Of a stretch of 64,000 nucleotides of DNA, positions 18,288-27,227 are shown in pieces; position 1 is the stretch's first letter, and the number at the start of each line of letters is the position of its first letter. Source of the stretch: Alphaproteobacteria bacterium MedPE-SWcel (GTDB taxonomy: Bacteria > Pseudomonadota > Alphaproteobacteria > Rhodobacterales > Rhodobacteraceae); the NCBI GenBank assembly GCA_001874255.1, contig MPDC01000003.1:124001-188000 (forward strand). The letters run 5' to 3'. The position numbers and the translations under genes are program-made. The notes under the pieces were generated by a model, which was given only the letters and a program-made list of their open reading frames with translations, did no database searches and was not told where the DNA came from.

Positions 18288-18743
18288 ATGTCTTTGAGTG
18301 CAACGGAGCGGGCCCAGGCTGCAGCGGCGGCGATGTGGGACAGTGATGCAGCCTCCAAATGGGCGGGCATGGAGATCGACACTGTTGCGGAAGGCTTTGC
18401 CCGTCTGTCGCTGACGGTGGCGCCGCATCACTGCAACGGTCATGGCATGTGTCATGGTGGCGTGATCTTCATGCTGGCCGACAGCGCCTTTGCCTTTGCC
18501 TGCAACAGCCGCAATCAGGCGACCGTGGCCCAGCACAACATGATCAGCTTCACCGCGCCCGGCCAGTTGGGCGATCATCTGATTGCCGAGGCCCGCGAGG
18601 TCTCTCTGACCGGTCGCAGCGGCATCTACGACGTCACGGTCAAGACAGCGGCGGGACGGAGGATCGCCGAGATGCGCGGCTGTTCCCGCGCGGTCAACGG
18701 GCATCTGTTTGAGGAGACCGATGCCGAAGGGGCCGATTTGTGA
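18288..18743 (+). CDS. paaI: Phenylacetate-pathway thioesterase PaaI
   Basis: A 151-residue hotdog-fold acyl-CoA thioesterase. The HCNGHGMCHGGVIFMLADSAFAFA block contains the active-site HGG..D pattern of PaaI. The enzyme removes dead-end CoA esters in phenylacetate catabolism. The frame is open upstream, but ATG 18288 has a ggggag ribosome site seven bases ahead; ATG 18282 is too close to it. paaK follows 34 bases later. Confidence 0.92.
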   Translation: MSLSATERAQAAAAAMWDSDAASKWAGMEIDTVAEGFARLSLTVAPHHCNGHGMCHGGVIFMLADSAFAFACNSRNQATVAQHNMISFTAPGQLGDHLIAEAREVSLTGRSGIYDVTVKTAAGRRIAEMRGCSRAVNGHLFEETDAEGADL

Positions 18744-18777
18744 CCGGCCCGATCCACACAGGCGATGGAGGACACCA

Positions 18778-20088
18778 ATGCTTGATTTGACACCGGACCG
18801 GGGAGATCTGGACCCGATCGAGATCGCGTCTGTCGACGAGATCCGCGCCCTGCAGTTGCAACGGCTGCAATGGTCGCTGCGCCACGCGTATGAGAACGTG
18901 CCCCTGTACAGGGCGCGGTTTGATGCGGCGGGTGTCCATCCCGATGACCTGCAGGATCTCTCGGATCTGGCAAAGTTTCCGTTCACCTCCAAGGCGGACC
19001 TGCGCGACGCCTATCCCTTCGGCATGTTCGCAGTGCCGCGGGACCGGATCATTCGCCTGCATGCGTCCTCCGGGACGACCGGCAAACCGACCGTGGTGGG
19101 CTATACGCAGGCGGATATCGAGATCTGGGCGGATCTGGTGGCCCGCTCTTTGCGCGCAGCCGGGCTGCGGCGCGGCGACATGGTGCATAATGCCTATGGC
19201 TATGGGCTGTTTACCGGCGGGCTGGGGGCGCATTACGGCATCGAGCGCCTCGGGGCGACGGTGGTGCCGATGTCCGGGGGGCAGACGGAAAAGCAGGTCC
19301 GCCTGATCGAGGATTTTCGCCCCGACGGCATCATGGTGACCCCGTCCTACATCCTGAATATTCTCGAACAATATGTGCGCATGGGGCTGGACCCGCGCGC
19401 GTCCTCCTTGCAGGTCGGCGTCTTTGGGGCGGAGCCCTGGACCGACGCCATGCGCCGCGAGGTCGAGGCGGCCTTTGACATGCATGCCGTTGATATCTAC
19501 GGCCTGTCCGAGGTCATGGGGCCGGGGGTGGCCAGCGAATGCGTCGAAACCAAAGATGGTCCGGTGGTCTGGGAAGACCATTTCCTGCCGGAGGTTGTCG
19601 ACCCTGAAACCGGAGATGTGCTGCCCGATGGCGAATTGGGAGAGCTGGTCATCTCAACGCTGACCAAGGAAGGGTTGCCGATGGTCCGCTACCGGACCCG
19701 CGATCTGACCCGGTTGTTGCCCGGCACGGCCCGATCGATGCGGCGGATGGCCAAAATCACCGGCCGCTGCGATGACATGATTATTCTGCGCGGCGTCAAT
19801 GTGTTTCCAAGTCAGATCGAGGAACAGATGCTGACGGTGGCGGATCTCGCGCCCTACTACCAGATCGAGCTCTTCACGAAGGGGCATATGGATGCGATGC
19901 GGATCCATGTGGAACTCCTGCCGACGTGCAGCGGCGCAGAGCAGCGGCAGGCCTGCAGGAATCGTCTTGCCTCACGGATCAAGGAGATCGTCGGGATTTC
20001 GGCCGAGATCGCGGTCGGGGACCCGGGCAGTGTGGAACGATCGCAGGGAAAGGCGCGCCGCGTCGTCGACAATCGGGAAAAAAGGTAG
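18778..20088 (+). CDS. paaK: Phenylacetate-CoA ligase
   Basis: A 436-residue adenylate-forming ligase. The ATP-binding P-loop-like motif SSGTTGKPTVVGYT lies near residue 100. YGLSEVMGPG sits near residue 243, and YRTRDLTR and the C-terminal lid FPSQIEE follow. It activates phenylacetate to phenylacetyl-CoA, the first step of the pathway and the inducer-generating step. ATG 18778 has ggagga six bases upstream. It is in line with paaI and the TetR gene. Confidence 0.94.
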   Translation: MLDLTPDRGDLDPIEIASVDEIRALQLQRLQWSLRHAYENVPLYRARFDAAGVHPDDLQDLSDLAKFPFTSKADLRDAYPFGMFAVPRDRIIRLHASSGTTGKPTVVGYTQADIEIWADLVARSLRAAGLRRGDMVHNAYGYGLFTGGLGAHYGIERLGATVVPMSGGQTEKQVRLIEDFRPDGIMVTPSYILNILEQYVRMGLDPRASSLQVGVFGAEPWTDAMRREVEAAFDMHAVDIYGLSEVMGPGVASECVETKDGPVVWEDHFLPEVVDPETGDVLPDGELGELVISTLTKEGLPMVRYRTRDLTRLLPGTARSMRRMAKITGRCDDMIILRGVNVFPSQIEEQMLTVADLAPYYQIELFTKGHMDAMRIHVELLPTCSGAEQRQACRNRLASRIKEIVGISAEIAVGDPGSVERSQGKARRVVDNREKR

Positions 20089-20093
20089 AGAGT

Positions 20094-20690
20094 TTGGTTC
20101 GGACAATTGCCAAAGACCACGACCACAAGCGCGCCCAGATCCTCGGGGCGGCGGCGCGCCTCTTTGCCGAAGAAGGCTACGACCGCGCCTCAATGATCCA
20201 GATCGCGCAGGCTTGCGGGATCTCGAAAGCGAATATCTATCACTATTATGACGGCAAGGAGGCATTGCTGTTTGATGTTCTCGACAGCTATCTGAGCCAG
20301 CTCAGCTCCCGCATCTGCGGCCTGGACCTGCACGGCCTGCCCCCGCGCGACCGGTTGCAGCGGCTCCTGACCGAGGTCCTGTTGGCCTATGAGGGCGCCG
20401 ATCACCAACACAAGGTCCAGCTCAATGCCATGTCGGCGCTGCCGGAGGGACAACAGGCCCATTTGCGCGCCTATCAGCGTGATATGGTGCACTGCCTCAT
20501 GGCGGTGATCCGGGATGCGGCACCAGAGAGGCTGCGCCAGGACCGCCAGAGGCTTCGGTCGGTGACCATGTCCGTGTTCGGGATGCTGAACTGGCATTAC
20601 ATGTGGAACCCGGGCGCCGACAGCCCGGCCCGCAAGGACTATGCGGGCCTCGTCACGGCGCTGACACTGGAGGGCGTGACGGGGCTGTGA
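20094..20690 (+). CDS. TetR/AcrR-family regulator of the paa cluster (PaaR-like)
   Basis: A 198-residue TetR protein from a TTG start five bases after the paaK stop, with an aaagg ribosome site ahead. The N-terminal HTH is in ASMIQIAQACGISKANIYHYY (about residues 27-47), and the C-terminal half is the ligand-binding domain. Its place at the end of paaI-paaK and the palindrome before paaZ suggest it controls these genes in response to a pathway CoA ester. A second regulator, paaX, is present, so control is likely dual. Confidence 0.85.
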   Translation: MVRTIAKDHDHKRAQILGAAARLFAEEGYDRASMIQIAQACGISKANIYHYYDGKEALLFDVLDSYLSQLSSRICGLDLHGLPPRDRLQRLLTEVLLAYEGADHQHKVQLNAMSALPEGQQAHLRAYQRDMVHCLMAVIRDAAPERLRQDRQRLRSVTMSVFGMLNWHYMWNPGADSPARKDYAGLVTALTLEGVTGL

Positions 20691-20737
20691 TCGCCGGTTT
20701 CTCGCGCCAGAGGCTGCGACCCGCTGCGGCGCAGGTG

Positions 20738-20770
20738 AAAAAGCCGCCGCCCGGGTGGGGCAGCGGCTTT
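20738..20770 (-). terminator. Intrinsic terminator, probably for trpS
   Basis: AAAGCCGCTGCCCC pairs with GGGCGGCGGCTTT around a short loop. Read on the minus strand the stem ends in a run of five U residues. It lies about 80 bases past the trpS stop and may also serve the TetR gene from the other side. Confidence 0.75.
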
Positions 20771-20786
20771 CGATCACCTTGCGACC

Positions 20787-20846
20787 GGGGTGCAGAAGAA
20801 GGGGCGCAAGAAGAAATAGGGGCGCAGGAAACAGGGGTGCAGAAAG
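20787..20846. repeat. Degenerate tandem repeat between trpS stop and its terminator
   Basis: Four units of about 14-18 bases, each ggggYgcaRgaa plus a purine tail, fill the space directly after the trpS stop codon (minus strand). They would lie in the 3' untranslated part of the trpS messenger. Confidence 0.65.
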
Positions 20847-20849
20847 ACC

Positions 20850-21878
20850 TCAGATCTCGACCGGCGCGACCATGCCGACAATGTCGTAGGTCTTGCGCAG
20901 GATCGGGGCGGTGATCTCTCGTGCGCGCTGTGATCCACGGGCGAGGATCTTGTCGATCTCGTCCTGGTTCTGCATCAGACGGGCCATCTCGGTCGAAATC
21001 GGAGCAATTTTCGCAACCGCCAGATCGGCAAGCAGCGGTTTGAACTCCGAGAACTGCTTGCCCCCGACATCCGCCAGCACCTGCTCTACCGATTGATCCG
21101 ACAGGGCCGCGTAGATGTTCACCAGGTTTCTCGCATCCGGGCGACCTTCCAGGCCCTTTTCCTCCGAGGGCAAGGCCTCGGGATCGGTCTTCGCCTTGCG
21201 GATCTTCTTTGCAATCGCATCCGCATCATCGGTCAGGTTGATGCGGCTGGCGTCGGAGGGGTCGGATTTCGACATCTTCTTTGACCCGTCCCGCAGCGAC
21301 ATCACGCGGGTCGCGGCCCCTTCGATCACCGGTTCGGTCAAGGGAAAGAAATCGACGCCGTAGTCGTGGTTGAACTTGGTCGCAATGTCGCGCGTGAGTT
21401 CCAGATGCTGCTTCTGGTCCTCGCCCACGGGGACATGGGTGGCATGATAAACCAGAATATCCGCCGCCATCAGGGCCGGATAGGCAAAAAGCCCAAGCGA
21501 GGCATTCTGGGCGTTCTTGCCCGCCTTGTCCTTGAACTGGGTCATCCGCTGCATCCAGCCCATGCGGGCGACACAGTTGAAGATCCAGGCCAGCTGCGCA
21601 TGTTCAGGGACCTGGCTCTGGTTGATCAGAATGGACTGTTCGGGATCGAGCCCCGCGGCAATGAACCCGGCACAGAGTTCGCGGGTCGATTTCACCAGAT
21701 CCCTGGGGTCCTGCCAGACGGTGATCGCATGCAGGTCGACCATGCAGTAGATGGTCTCGACGTCCCGCGCCTGCCAGTCGACGAACCGCTTCAGGGCACC
21801 GAGGTAATTCCCCAGGTGCAGGTTGCCCGAAGGCTGGATCCCGGAAAAGACTCGCGGGGTGAAGCTGGTTTCGCTCAT
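20850..21878 (-). CDS. trpS: Tryptophanyl-tRNA synthetase
   Basis: A 342-residue class I aminoacyl-tRNA synthetase. The HIGH-type motif is in [14 protein letters not shown] near residue 17, and the KMSKS motif is in [12 protein letters not shown] near residue 200. It charges tRNA-Trp in the cytoplasm. The frame is open to 21911, but ATG 21878 has a gggag ribosome site and gives the conserved N-terminus. A repeat block and then an intrinsic terminator follow. Confidence 0.96.
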   Translation of the reverse strand: MSETSFTPRVFSGIQPSGNLHLGNYLGALKRFVDWQARDVETIYCMVDLHAITVWQDPRDLVKSTRELCAGFIAAGLDPEQSILINQSQVPEHAQLAWIFNCVARMGWMQRMTQFKDKAGKNAQNASLGLFAYPALMAADILVYHATHVPVGEDQKQHLELTRDIATKFNHDYGVDFFPLTEPVIEGAATRVMSLRDGSKKMSKSDPSDASRINLTDDADAIAKKIRKAKTDPEALPSEEKGLEGRPDARNLVNIYAALSDQSVEQVLADVGGKQFSEFKPLLADLAVAKIAPISTEMARLMQNQDEIDKILARGSQRAREITAPILRKTYDIVGMVAPVEI

Positions 21879-21996
21879 TGTCGAAAACTCCCGTCTGGAA
21901 TTATGCACCATCGTCGCTTACCCATGGCGTGCAGTATCGTCAACAGGCGCCGTCATCCGTCGTCGGGCAGGCAGAGCACCGGAGAGCAGGAACACC

Positions 21997-22683
21997 ATGC
22001 AAGAACCAAACCAATCCCCCTTCAATGCGCTGCCCCCCGCAGTGGTGGCGCTGGTGATCGTGATCCTCGGGATCGAGATCGTTTTCTCGCTCGGCGCACG
22101 CGGGCTGGTCGGCGGGCCGCAGGCCGTGGGCTGGCGATTGGCGGCGCTGCAGGAATACGGGTTTGGCGCGCAGTATTTCTGGTGGATGTGGGAAACCGGC
22201 AACTGGCCCTTTGACGTGCTGAAGCGGTTTGTCAGCTATGCCTTTGTGCATGGGTCCTTTACCCAGTCGCTGTTTGTCTGCGTGTTTCTGCTGGCGATGG
22301 GCAAGATGGTGGGCGAGACGATGGGCGAGGTTGCGGTCGTGCTCATCTTTCTGGGCTCGGCAATCGGAGGCGCGCTGGCCTATGCGCTTTTGGTCGGGGG
22401 GCAGGCGGCTCTGATCGGTGGGTTTCCGGCGGTTTACGGGCTGATCGGGGGCTTTACCCATCTGCTCTGGTTATCGCTGGCCAAGGTCGGCGCCCAGCAA
22501 TTCCGGGCCTTTTCGCTGATTGCGTTTCTGATGGGAATACAGCTGGTCTTCGGTCTGATTTTTGGCGGGAGCCCGGATTGGGTGGCGGATCTCGCGGGGT
22601 TTGCAACCGGGTTTTGCATGTCCTTTTTTCTGGTTCCGGGCGGATGGCGCCGCATTCTGGGCAAGCTCCGGCAAGAACGCTGA
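21997..22683 (+). CDS. Rhomboid-family membrane protein lacking catalytic residues
   Basis: A 228-residue protein with six or seven hydrophobic segments and the general rhomboid layout: an N-terminal TM, the loop with FVSYAFVHGSF, and the later GGFPAVYGLIGG segment at 141-152. In active rhomboids this last segment reads GxSGxxxG, and the matching serine is absent here (G-F-P-A). The partner histidine of the last helix is replaced in DWVADLAGFATG (194-204). It is therefore probably a pseudoprotease or rhomboid-like chaperone. ATG 21997 follows a gcagga site and is divergent from trpS. Confidence 0.8.
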   Translation: MQEPNQSPFNALPPAVVALVIVILGIEIVFSLGARGLVGGPQAVGWRLAALQEYGFGAQYFWWMWETGNWPFDVLKRFVSYAFVHGSFTQSLFVCVFLLAMGKMVGETMGEVAVVLIFLGSAIGGALAYALLVGGQAALIGGFPAVYGLIGGFTHLLWLSLAKVGAQQFRAFSLIAFLMGIQLVFGLIFGGSPDWVADLAGFATGFCMSFFLVPGGWRRILGKLRQER

Positions 22684-22794
22684 GACGGTGCTCGGTGCCC
22701 GGTGTCCTGGGGTCGCGCAGGCGCTGACTGACTGGCCGCTGGACGGGTAGCCGGGCGCGGGATCAGGCGCCCGACTGTCGGTTCAGCGGCAGGT

Positions 22795-24342
22795 TCAGGC
22801 CCGGCGGCGGCGCAGGGTGGATCTGAATTCGGACAACCGAAGCGCGCCGACCAGCTGACCCACGGAGAAATAGAGCGCACCGCCAGCGAGGATCAGCCCG
22901 AGCAGCGCGGCATAGCGCCAGTAGGGCAGGGACAGAGCGGGCGCCAGCAGGGCGGCGATGACATAGAGACCCGCGCCCATGACACCAGAGGCCAGGACGA
23001 TGCGCAGACTGCGGCGGCGGAAGCGGGCATCGAGCTGCGCGGCCTCTCCCATACGGCCAGTGCCGCGCCAGAGCAGACCGACCATGACCCAGCCCGCGAC
23101 GGTCGCCGCCACCGCCGGCGACACCCAGCCCAACAGCGGTTGCAACCCAAGCGCCAGCACCGCGTTCAGCGCCATGGCCACCAGCGCATAGTGAAACGGG
23201 CTGCGGGTATCCTCCCGTGCGAAATACAAGGGCTGCAGCACCTTCTGCAGCACGAAGGCCGGCAGGCCGACGCCGTAGATCGCGACCGCCAGTGCAATGG
23301 CGGCCACATCCTCCGGTCCGGTCGCGCCCCGTTCGTACAGGACCGACACCAGAGGCAGGGGAATGACCACGAAGGCCACCGCCGAGGGCAGCGTCAACAA
23401 GAGCGAGAACTCTCCCGCTCGCGACAGCGCATCGCGCGCGCCCAGGTCGTCGCCCGCGCGCAGGCGGCGGGACAGATCGGGCAGCAAGACGATGCCAACG
23501 GCGATGCCGACGACACCCAGCGGCAGTTGGTAGAGACGATCCGCAATGAACAACCAGCTGACCGCATTCTCGAAATTCGACGCGGCCAATTGCCCGACCA
23601 CAAGGTTCACCTGGGTCACCCCCATGGCCAGCGCAGCCGGTACCGCGACCCGGACCAGTCGGCGCATCTGCGGTGTGATGCGGGGGGGGGCGGGGCGCAC
23701 TCTGATGCCCGCCCGCGCGGCGGCCTGCCAGACCAGCAAGAGCTGCGCGAGCCCGGCGACAGGAATGGTCCAGACCAGCCAGGTGATCACTTCCTGCCCC
23801 AGAACAGCGCCTGCAACCATCGCCGCGCAGGTGAATATGTTCAGCAAAACAGGGGCGGCAGCAGCAGCGGCAAAGCGCCCGGTTGCGTTCAGGACGCCGG
23901 AAAACAGGGCGGCCAGGGACATGCACAGGATGTAGGGAAAGACGATATGGCCAAAGCCGACGGCCAGGTCGAACCTTTCATCGCCGACAAAACCGCCCGC
24001 CGTCGCCCAAACCAGGGCCGGCATGAAGAGCATCCCGGCGCCCACCAGCCCGAGAACGGCAACGGCGAGCAGATTGAAGGCCTCCTGTGCAAAGGCCTGA
24101 GCACCGTCATCCGCTTCGAGGCGTTTTGCAAACATCGGCACAAAGGCCGCGTTGAAGGCGCCCTCGGCAAAGAAGCGACGGAACAGATTTGGCAGCCGGA
24201 ACGCGGCCACAAAGGCATCCAGCACCGGTCCGGGGCCAATGTATGCCGCAATGAGAATCTCCCGGAGAAACCCGAGCACCCGGCTCGCCAATGTCCAGAA
24301 CCCGACCGTCATGAAGCCGGAGAGCAGCTTGATCGGTTTCAT
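22795..24342 (-). CDS. murJ: Lipid II flippase MurJ
   Basis: A 515-residue polytopic membrane protein of the MviN/MurJ family with about 14 hydrophobic segments. Typical signatures are FWTLASRVLGFLREILIA at the N-terminus and RRFFAEGAFNAAFVPMFA near residue 55. It flips lipid-linked peptidoglycan precursors across the inner membrane. Its ATG overlaps the glnD stop by four bases (ATGA), a conserved pairing in this group. Confidence 0.95.
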   Translation of the reverse strand: MKPIKLLSGFMTVGFWTLASRVLGFLREILIAAYIGPGPVLDAFVAAFRLPNLFRRFFAEGAFNAAFVPMFAKRLEADDGAQAFAQEAFNLLAVAVLGLVGAGMLFMPALVWATAGGFVGDERFDLAVGFGHIVFPYILCMSLAALFSGVLNATGRFAAAAAAPVLLNIFTCAAMVAGAVLGQEVITWLVWTIPVAGLAQLLLVWQAAARAGIRVRPAPPRITPQMRRLVRVAVPAALAMGVTQVNLVVGQLAASNFENAVSWLFIADRLYQLPLGVVGIAVGIVLLPDLSRRLRAGDDLGARDALSRAGEFSLLLTLPSAVAFVVIPLPLVSVLYERGATGPEDVAAIALAVAIYGVGLPAFVLQKVLQPLYFAREDTRSPFHYALVAMALNAVLALGLQPLLGWVSPAVAATVAGWVMVGLLWRGTGRMGEAAQLDARFRRRSLRIVLASGVMGAGLYVIAALLAPALSLPYWRYAALLGLILAGGALYFSVGQLVGALRLSEFRSTLRRRRA

Positions 24343-27227
24343 GTATCTGCCCGTTTTGCACCTTCTGAAATGGCCTGACGCAGCTTTTTCTCGAGCGCCT
24401 GTTGTTTGGCGACAGAGTGGTATTTCAGCCCGAACATGTCTTTGACATAGAAACTGTCGACGACCTGCTCGCCGAAGGTCGCGATGACGGCATTGGCGAC
24501 ATAGACGTTTGACGCGGACAGAGCACGGGCAAGATCATAGAGGAGGCCCGGGCGATCGCGGGTATCGACCTCGATGATCGTGTAGATATCCGAGCCTTCA
24601 TTGTCGAACAGGATATGGGTCGGGACCTGAAAGGCGCGCTCGCGCTTCTTGATCTTGTCCCGCGATTTCAGGGCGTCGCGGGCGATCACTTCGCCGTTCA
24701 GGGTCTTTTCGATCATCTTGCGCAGGCGTGGCAGGCGCGACAGCTCGTAGGGGTGGCCGTCGGCATCCTGAATCCAGAAGGCATCGGTGACAAACCCATC
24801 CTTGGTGGTGTAGCTGCGGGCATCGACCACATTGGCCCCGACCAGGGCCAGAGCGCCTGCGATCCGGGCAAAGATCCCGGGATGATCGGGCATCACGAAA
24901 CTGGCACGGGTGGCGTCGCGGTCCTCGTCCGGGTGCAACTGGACGAGCATGGCCGAGGGATCGTCGAGCGCGTCCAGTTTCTGCAGCATTTCGGCGAAAT
25001 CCACATGCGCGGTGACATGCAGCCCCTGCCAGTAGGGCGGGTAATGGCGTGAGGTCTCGCGCTTGATGGCGGCCTTGTCCCAGTCGGGAAGGGCGGCGCG
25101 CAGCCGCTTCTTGGCCTCGGCCCCCCGGTGTTCGCGGTTGAAGGCCTCGAGCCCGTTTTCCAGCGCCTCGCGGGTCTGGTTGTAGAGCGCCCGCAACAGC
25201 ACCGCTTTCCAGTTGTTCCAGGTGTCCGGCCCGACCCCGCGAATGTCACAGACGGTCAGAAGCAACAGCAGGTCCAGACGTTTGACGGTCTGCACTGCCT
25301 TGGCAAAATCGCGGATGGTGCGCGGATCGGCGATATCGCGTTTCTGCGCGGTGTCGGACATCAGCAGGTGATAGCGGACCAGCCACTCCACTGTTTCGGC
25401 TTCGTTTTTGCTCAGGCCGAGGCGCGGCGCGACCTTGCGGGCGATCTGCGCCCCGAGGATGGAGTGATCCTGCGACCGCCCCTTGCCGATGTCATGCAAC
25501 AGCATCGCGATGATCAGAACCTTGCGGTTTACCCCCTGTTTGATCCGCGCGGAGGACAGCGGCAGCTCTTCTTCCAGTTCGCCGCGCTCGATCGCCGAGA
25601 AATTGGAGATCACCTGAATCGTATGTTCGTCCACGGTGTAGGAATGATACATGTTGAACTGCATCATGGCGACGATCGGCTCGAACTCGGGGATAAAGGC
25701 GGACAGCACGCCCAGCTCATTCATGCGCCGCAAGACCCGCTCGGGGTTGCCGTGCTTCAGCAACATATCCAGAAAGATCTTCTGGGCGACCGGGTCGTTG
25801 CGCATGTCCTCGTCGATCAGGCTCAGGTTCGCCCGCACCAGGCGCATGCTGTCGGGGTGCAGCAACATGCCCGTTCTCAGCGCCTCTTCGAACAGGCGCA
25901 ACAGGTTCAGCTTGTCCCGGAGGTAGGTGTCCGGCTCTGCGATTTCCAGCCGGTTGTGGGTGACCTTGTAGCCGGATTTCACCCGCCGCTTGCGCCGGAA
26001 AATCCGCTCCAGCAGGGGCTCGCTCTTGAGGTGGCCATCTTCGAGTTTCGACAACAGGATCCGGGTCACGTCGCCCACCTGTGTCGCATGGCGAAAGTAG
26101 TCCTGCATGAAGACCTCGACGGCGCGGCGACCGGATGTATCGGCATATCCCATCCGCTCGGCCACCTGGACCTGCGTGTCGAATGTCAAATGCTCGGTGG
26201 CGCGCCCGGCGGTCAGATGCAGATGCGCCCGCACCGCCCAGAGAAAGTTCTCGGCCTTGGCGAAAAAGTCGAATTCCTCCGGGCGAAAGAGGCCAAGCGG
26301 TACCAGCTCTGCCACATCCTGCACCTGATAGAGGTATTTTGCGATCCAGAACAGCGATTGCAGATCGCGCAGCCCGCCTTTGCCTTCCTTGACGTTGGGC
26401 TCGACCATGTAGCGTTCACCCTGCTTCAGGTGGCGCGCATCCCGTTCGGCCAGTTTGGCGTCGATGAATTCCTTGGCCTCCCTGGAAAACAGGTCCTTTG
26501 CCAAACGGGTTTCGAGTTCGGCGGCAAGGGGCGCGTGCCCGGCCAGGAAGCGGTTTTCCAACATCGCGGTGCGGATGGTGAAATCCTCGCCCCCGAGACG
26601 GATGCAATCCCGGATCGTCCGGCTGGAATGGCCCACCTTCAGGCGCAGATCCCACAGGATATACAGCATCGATTCGATGACGCTCTCTGCCCAGGCGGTG
26701 ATCTTGTAGGGCGTCAGGAACAGCAGATCCACGTCGGAGAACGGCGCCATTTCCCCCCGGCCGTAGCCGCCGACCGCAAACACGGCGACCCGCTCGCTGG
26801 TGGTCGGGGTGGCATTCGGATGCAGGATCTCAGACGCGGCCATCAGCGCGGTGGTGACAAGGCCGTCGGTCAGAAACGTATATGATCGCGCCAGTTCGCG
26901 GGCCGCAAAGGGCTGCAGTTCGAAGGCCTCCGCGATCGCGGCGCGCCCGGCGTTGTTGGCATCGCGCAGAAGCGCGACGACCGCCGAACGGAACTCTGGT
27001 CCCTGCAGATCCTGCGCCAGTTCAATGACCCGGAAACGGACCGCGTCGCTGTCAAAAATGGCATTGGGGTCGCAGATCAGCGACCCCAGTGGTTTTGCAT
27101 GTGTCTTGGCGAGCGCCTCGGACGGTTCAGGAACCGGCGCCAGCGAAACTTTTGGGGGCTGGGTCAATGATGACGACTTTCTGGTCTTGGATCGTTGCGA
27201 CGGCGAGGCCGCGTTCGTTGGTGCCAT
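24339..27227 (-). CDS. glnD: Bifunctional PII uridylyltransferase / uridylyl-removing enzyme
   Basis: Up to 962 residues. The nucleotidyltransferase motif GGYGRGEMAPFSDVDLLF is at 153-170. The HD hydrolase motif LLHDIGKGRSQDHS is mid-protein, and two ACT domains form the C-terminus (around HPGIFARIAGAL and RPGLLYDLARAL). It senses glutamine and modifies PII to control nitrogen metabolism. ATG 27227 would overlap the upstream lipoprotein gene by about 100 bases. A TTG at 27167 is an alternative start, and conserved sequence only begins later. It is coupled to murJ. Confidence 0.93.
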   Translation of the reverse strand: MAPTNAASPSQRSKTRKSSSLTQPPKVSLAPVPEPSEALAKTHAKPLGSLICDPNAIFDSDAVRFRVIELAQDLQGPEFRSAVVALLRDANNAGRAAIAEAFELQPFAARELARSYTFLTDGLVTTALMAASEILHPNATPTTSERVAVFAVGGYGRGEMAPFSDVDLLFLTPYKITAWAESVIESMLYILWDLRLKVGHSSRTIRDCIRLGGEDFTIRTAMLENRFLAGHAPLAAELETRLAKDLFSREAKEFIDAKLAERDARHLKQGERYMVEPNVKEGKGGLRDLQSLFWIAKYLYQVQDVAELVPLGLFRPEEFDFFAKAENFLWAVRAHLHLTAGRATEHLTFDTQVQVAERMGYADTSGRRAVEVFMQDYFRHATQVGDVTRILLSKLEDGHLKSEPLLERIFRRKRRVKSGYKVTHNRLEIAEPDTYLRDKLNLLRLFEEALRTGMLLHPDSMRLVRANLSLIDEDMRNDPVAQKIFLDMLLKHGNPERVLRRMNELGVLSAFIPEFEPIVAMMQFNMYHSYTVDEHTIQVISNFSAIERGELEEELPLSSARIKQGVNRKVLIIAMLLHDIGKGRSQDHSILGAQIARKVAPRLGLSKNEAETVEWLVRYHLLMSDTAQKRDIADPRTIRDFAKAVQTVKRLDLLLLLTVCDIRGVGPDTWNNWKAVLLRALYNQTREALENGLEAFNREHRGAEAKKRLRAALPDWDKAAIKRETSRHYPPYWQGLHVTAHVDFAEMLQKLDALDDPSAMLVQLHPDEDRDATRASFVMPDHPGIFARIAGALALVGANVVDARSYTTKDGFVTDAFWIQDADGHPYELSRLPRLRKMIEKTLNGEVIARDALKSRDKIKKRERAFQVPTHILFDNEGSDIYTIIEVDTRDRPGLLYDLARALSASNVYVANAVIATFGEQVVDSFYVKDMFGLKYHSVAKQQALEKKLRQAISEGAKRADT

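Noticed and set aside
18034-18303. N-terminal extension of paaZ to ATG 18303
   Set aside because: It crosses the divergent promoter region and two repeat families and has no PaaZ-like sequence.
22763-23926. 387-residue frame overlapping murJ on the same strand
   Set aside because: Its composition is Arg/Gly/Ala-rich shadow coding typical of GC-rich DNA. murJ has all family signatures in the other frame.
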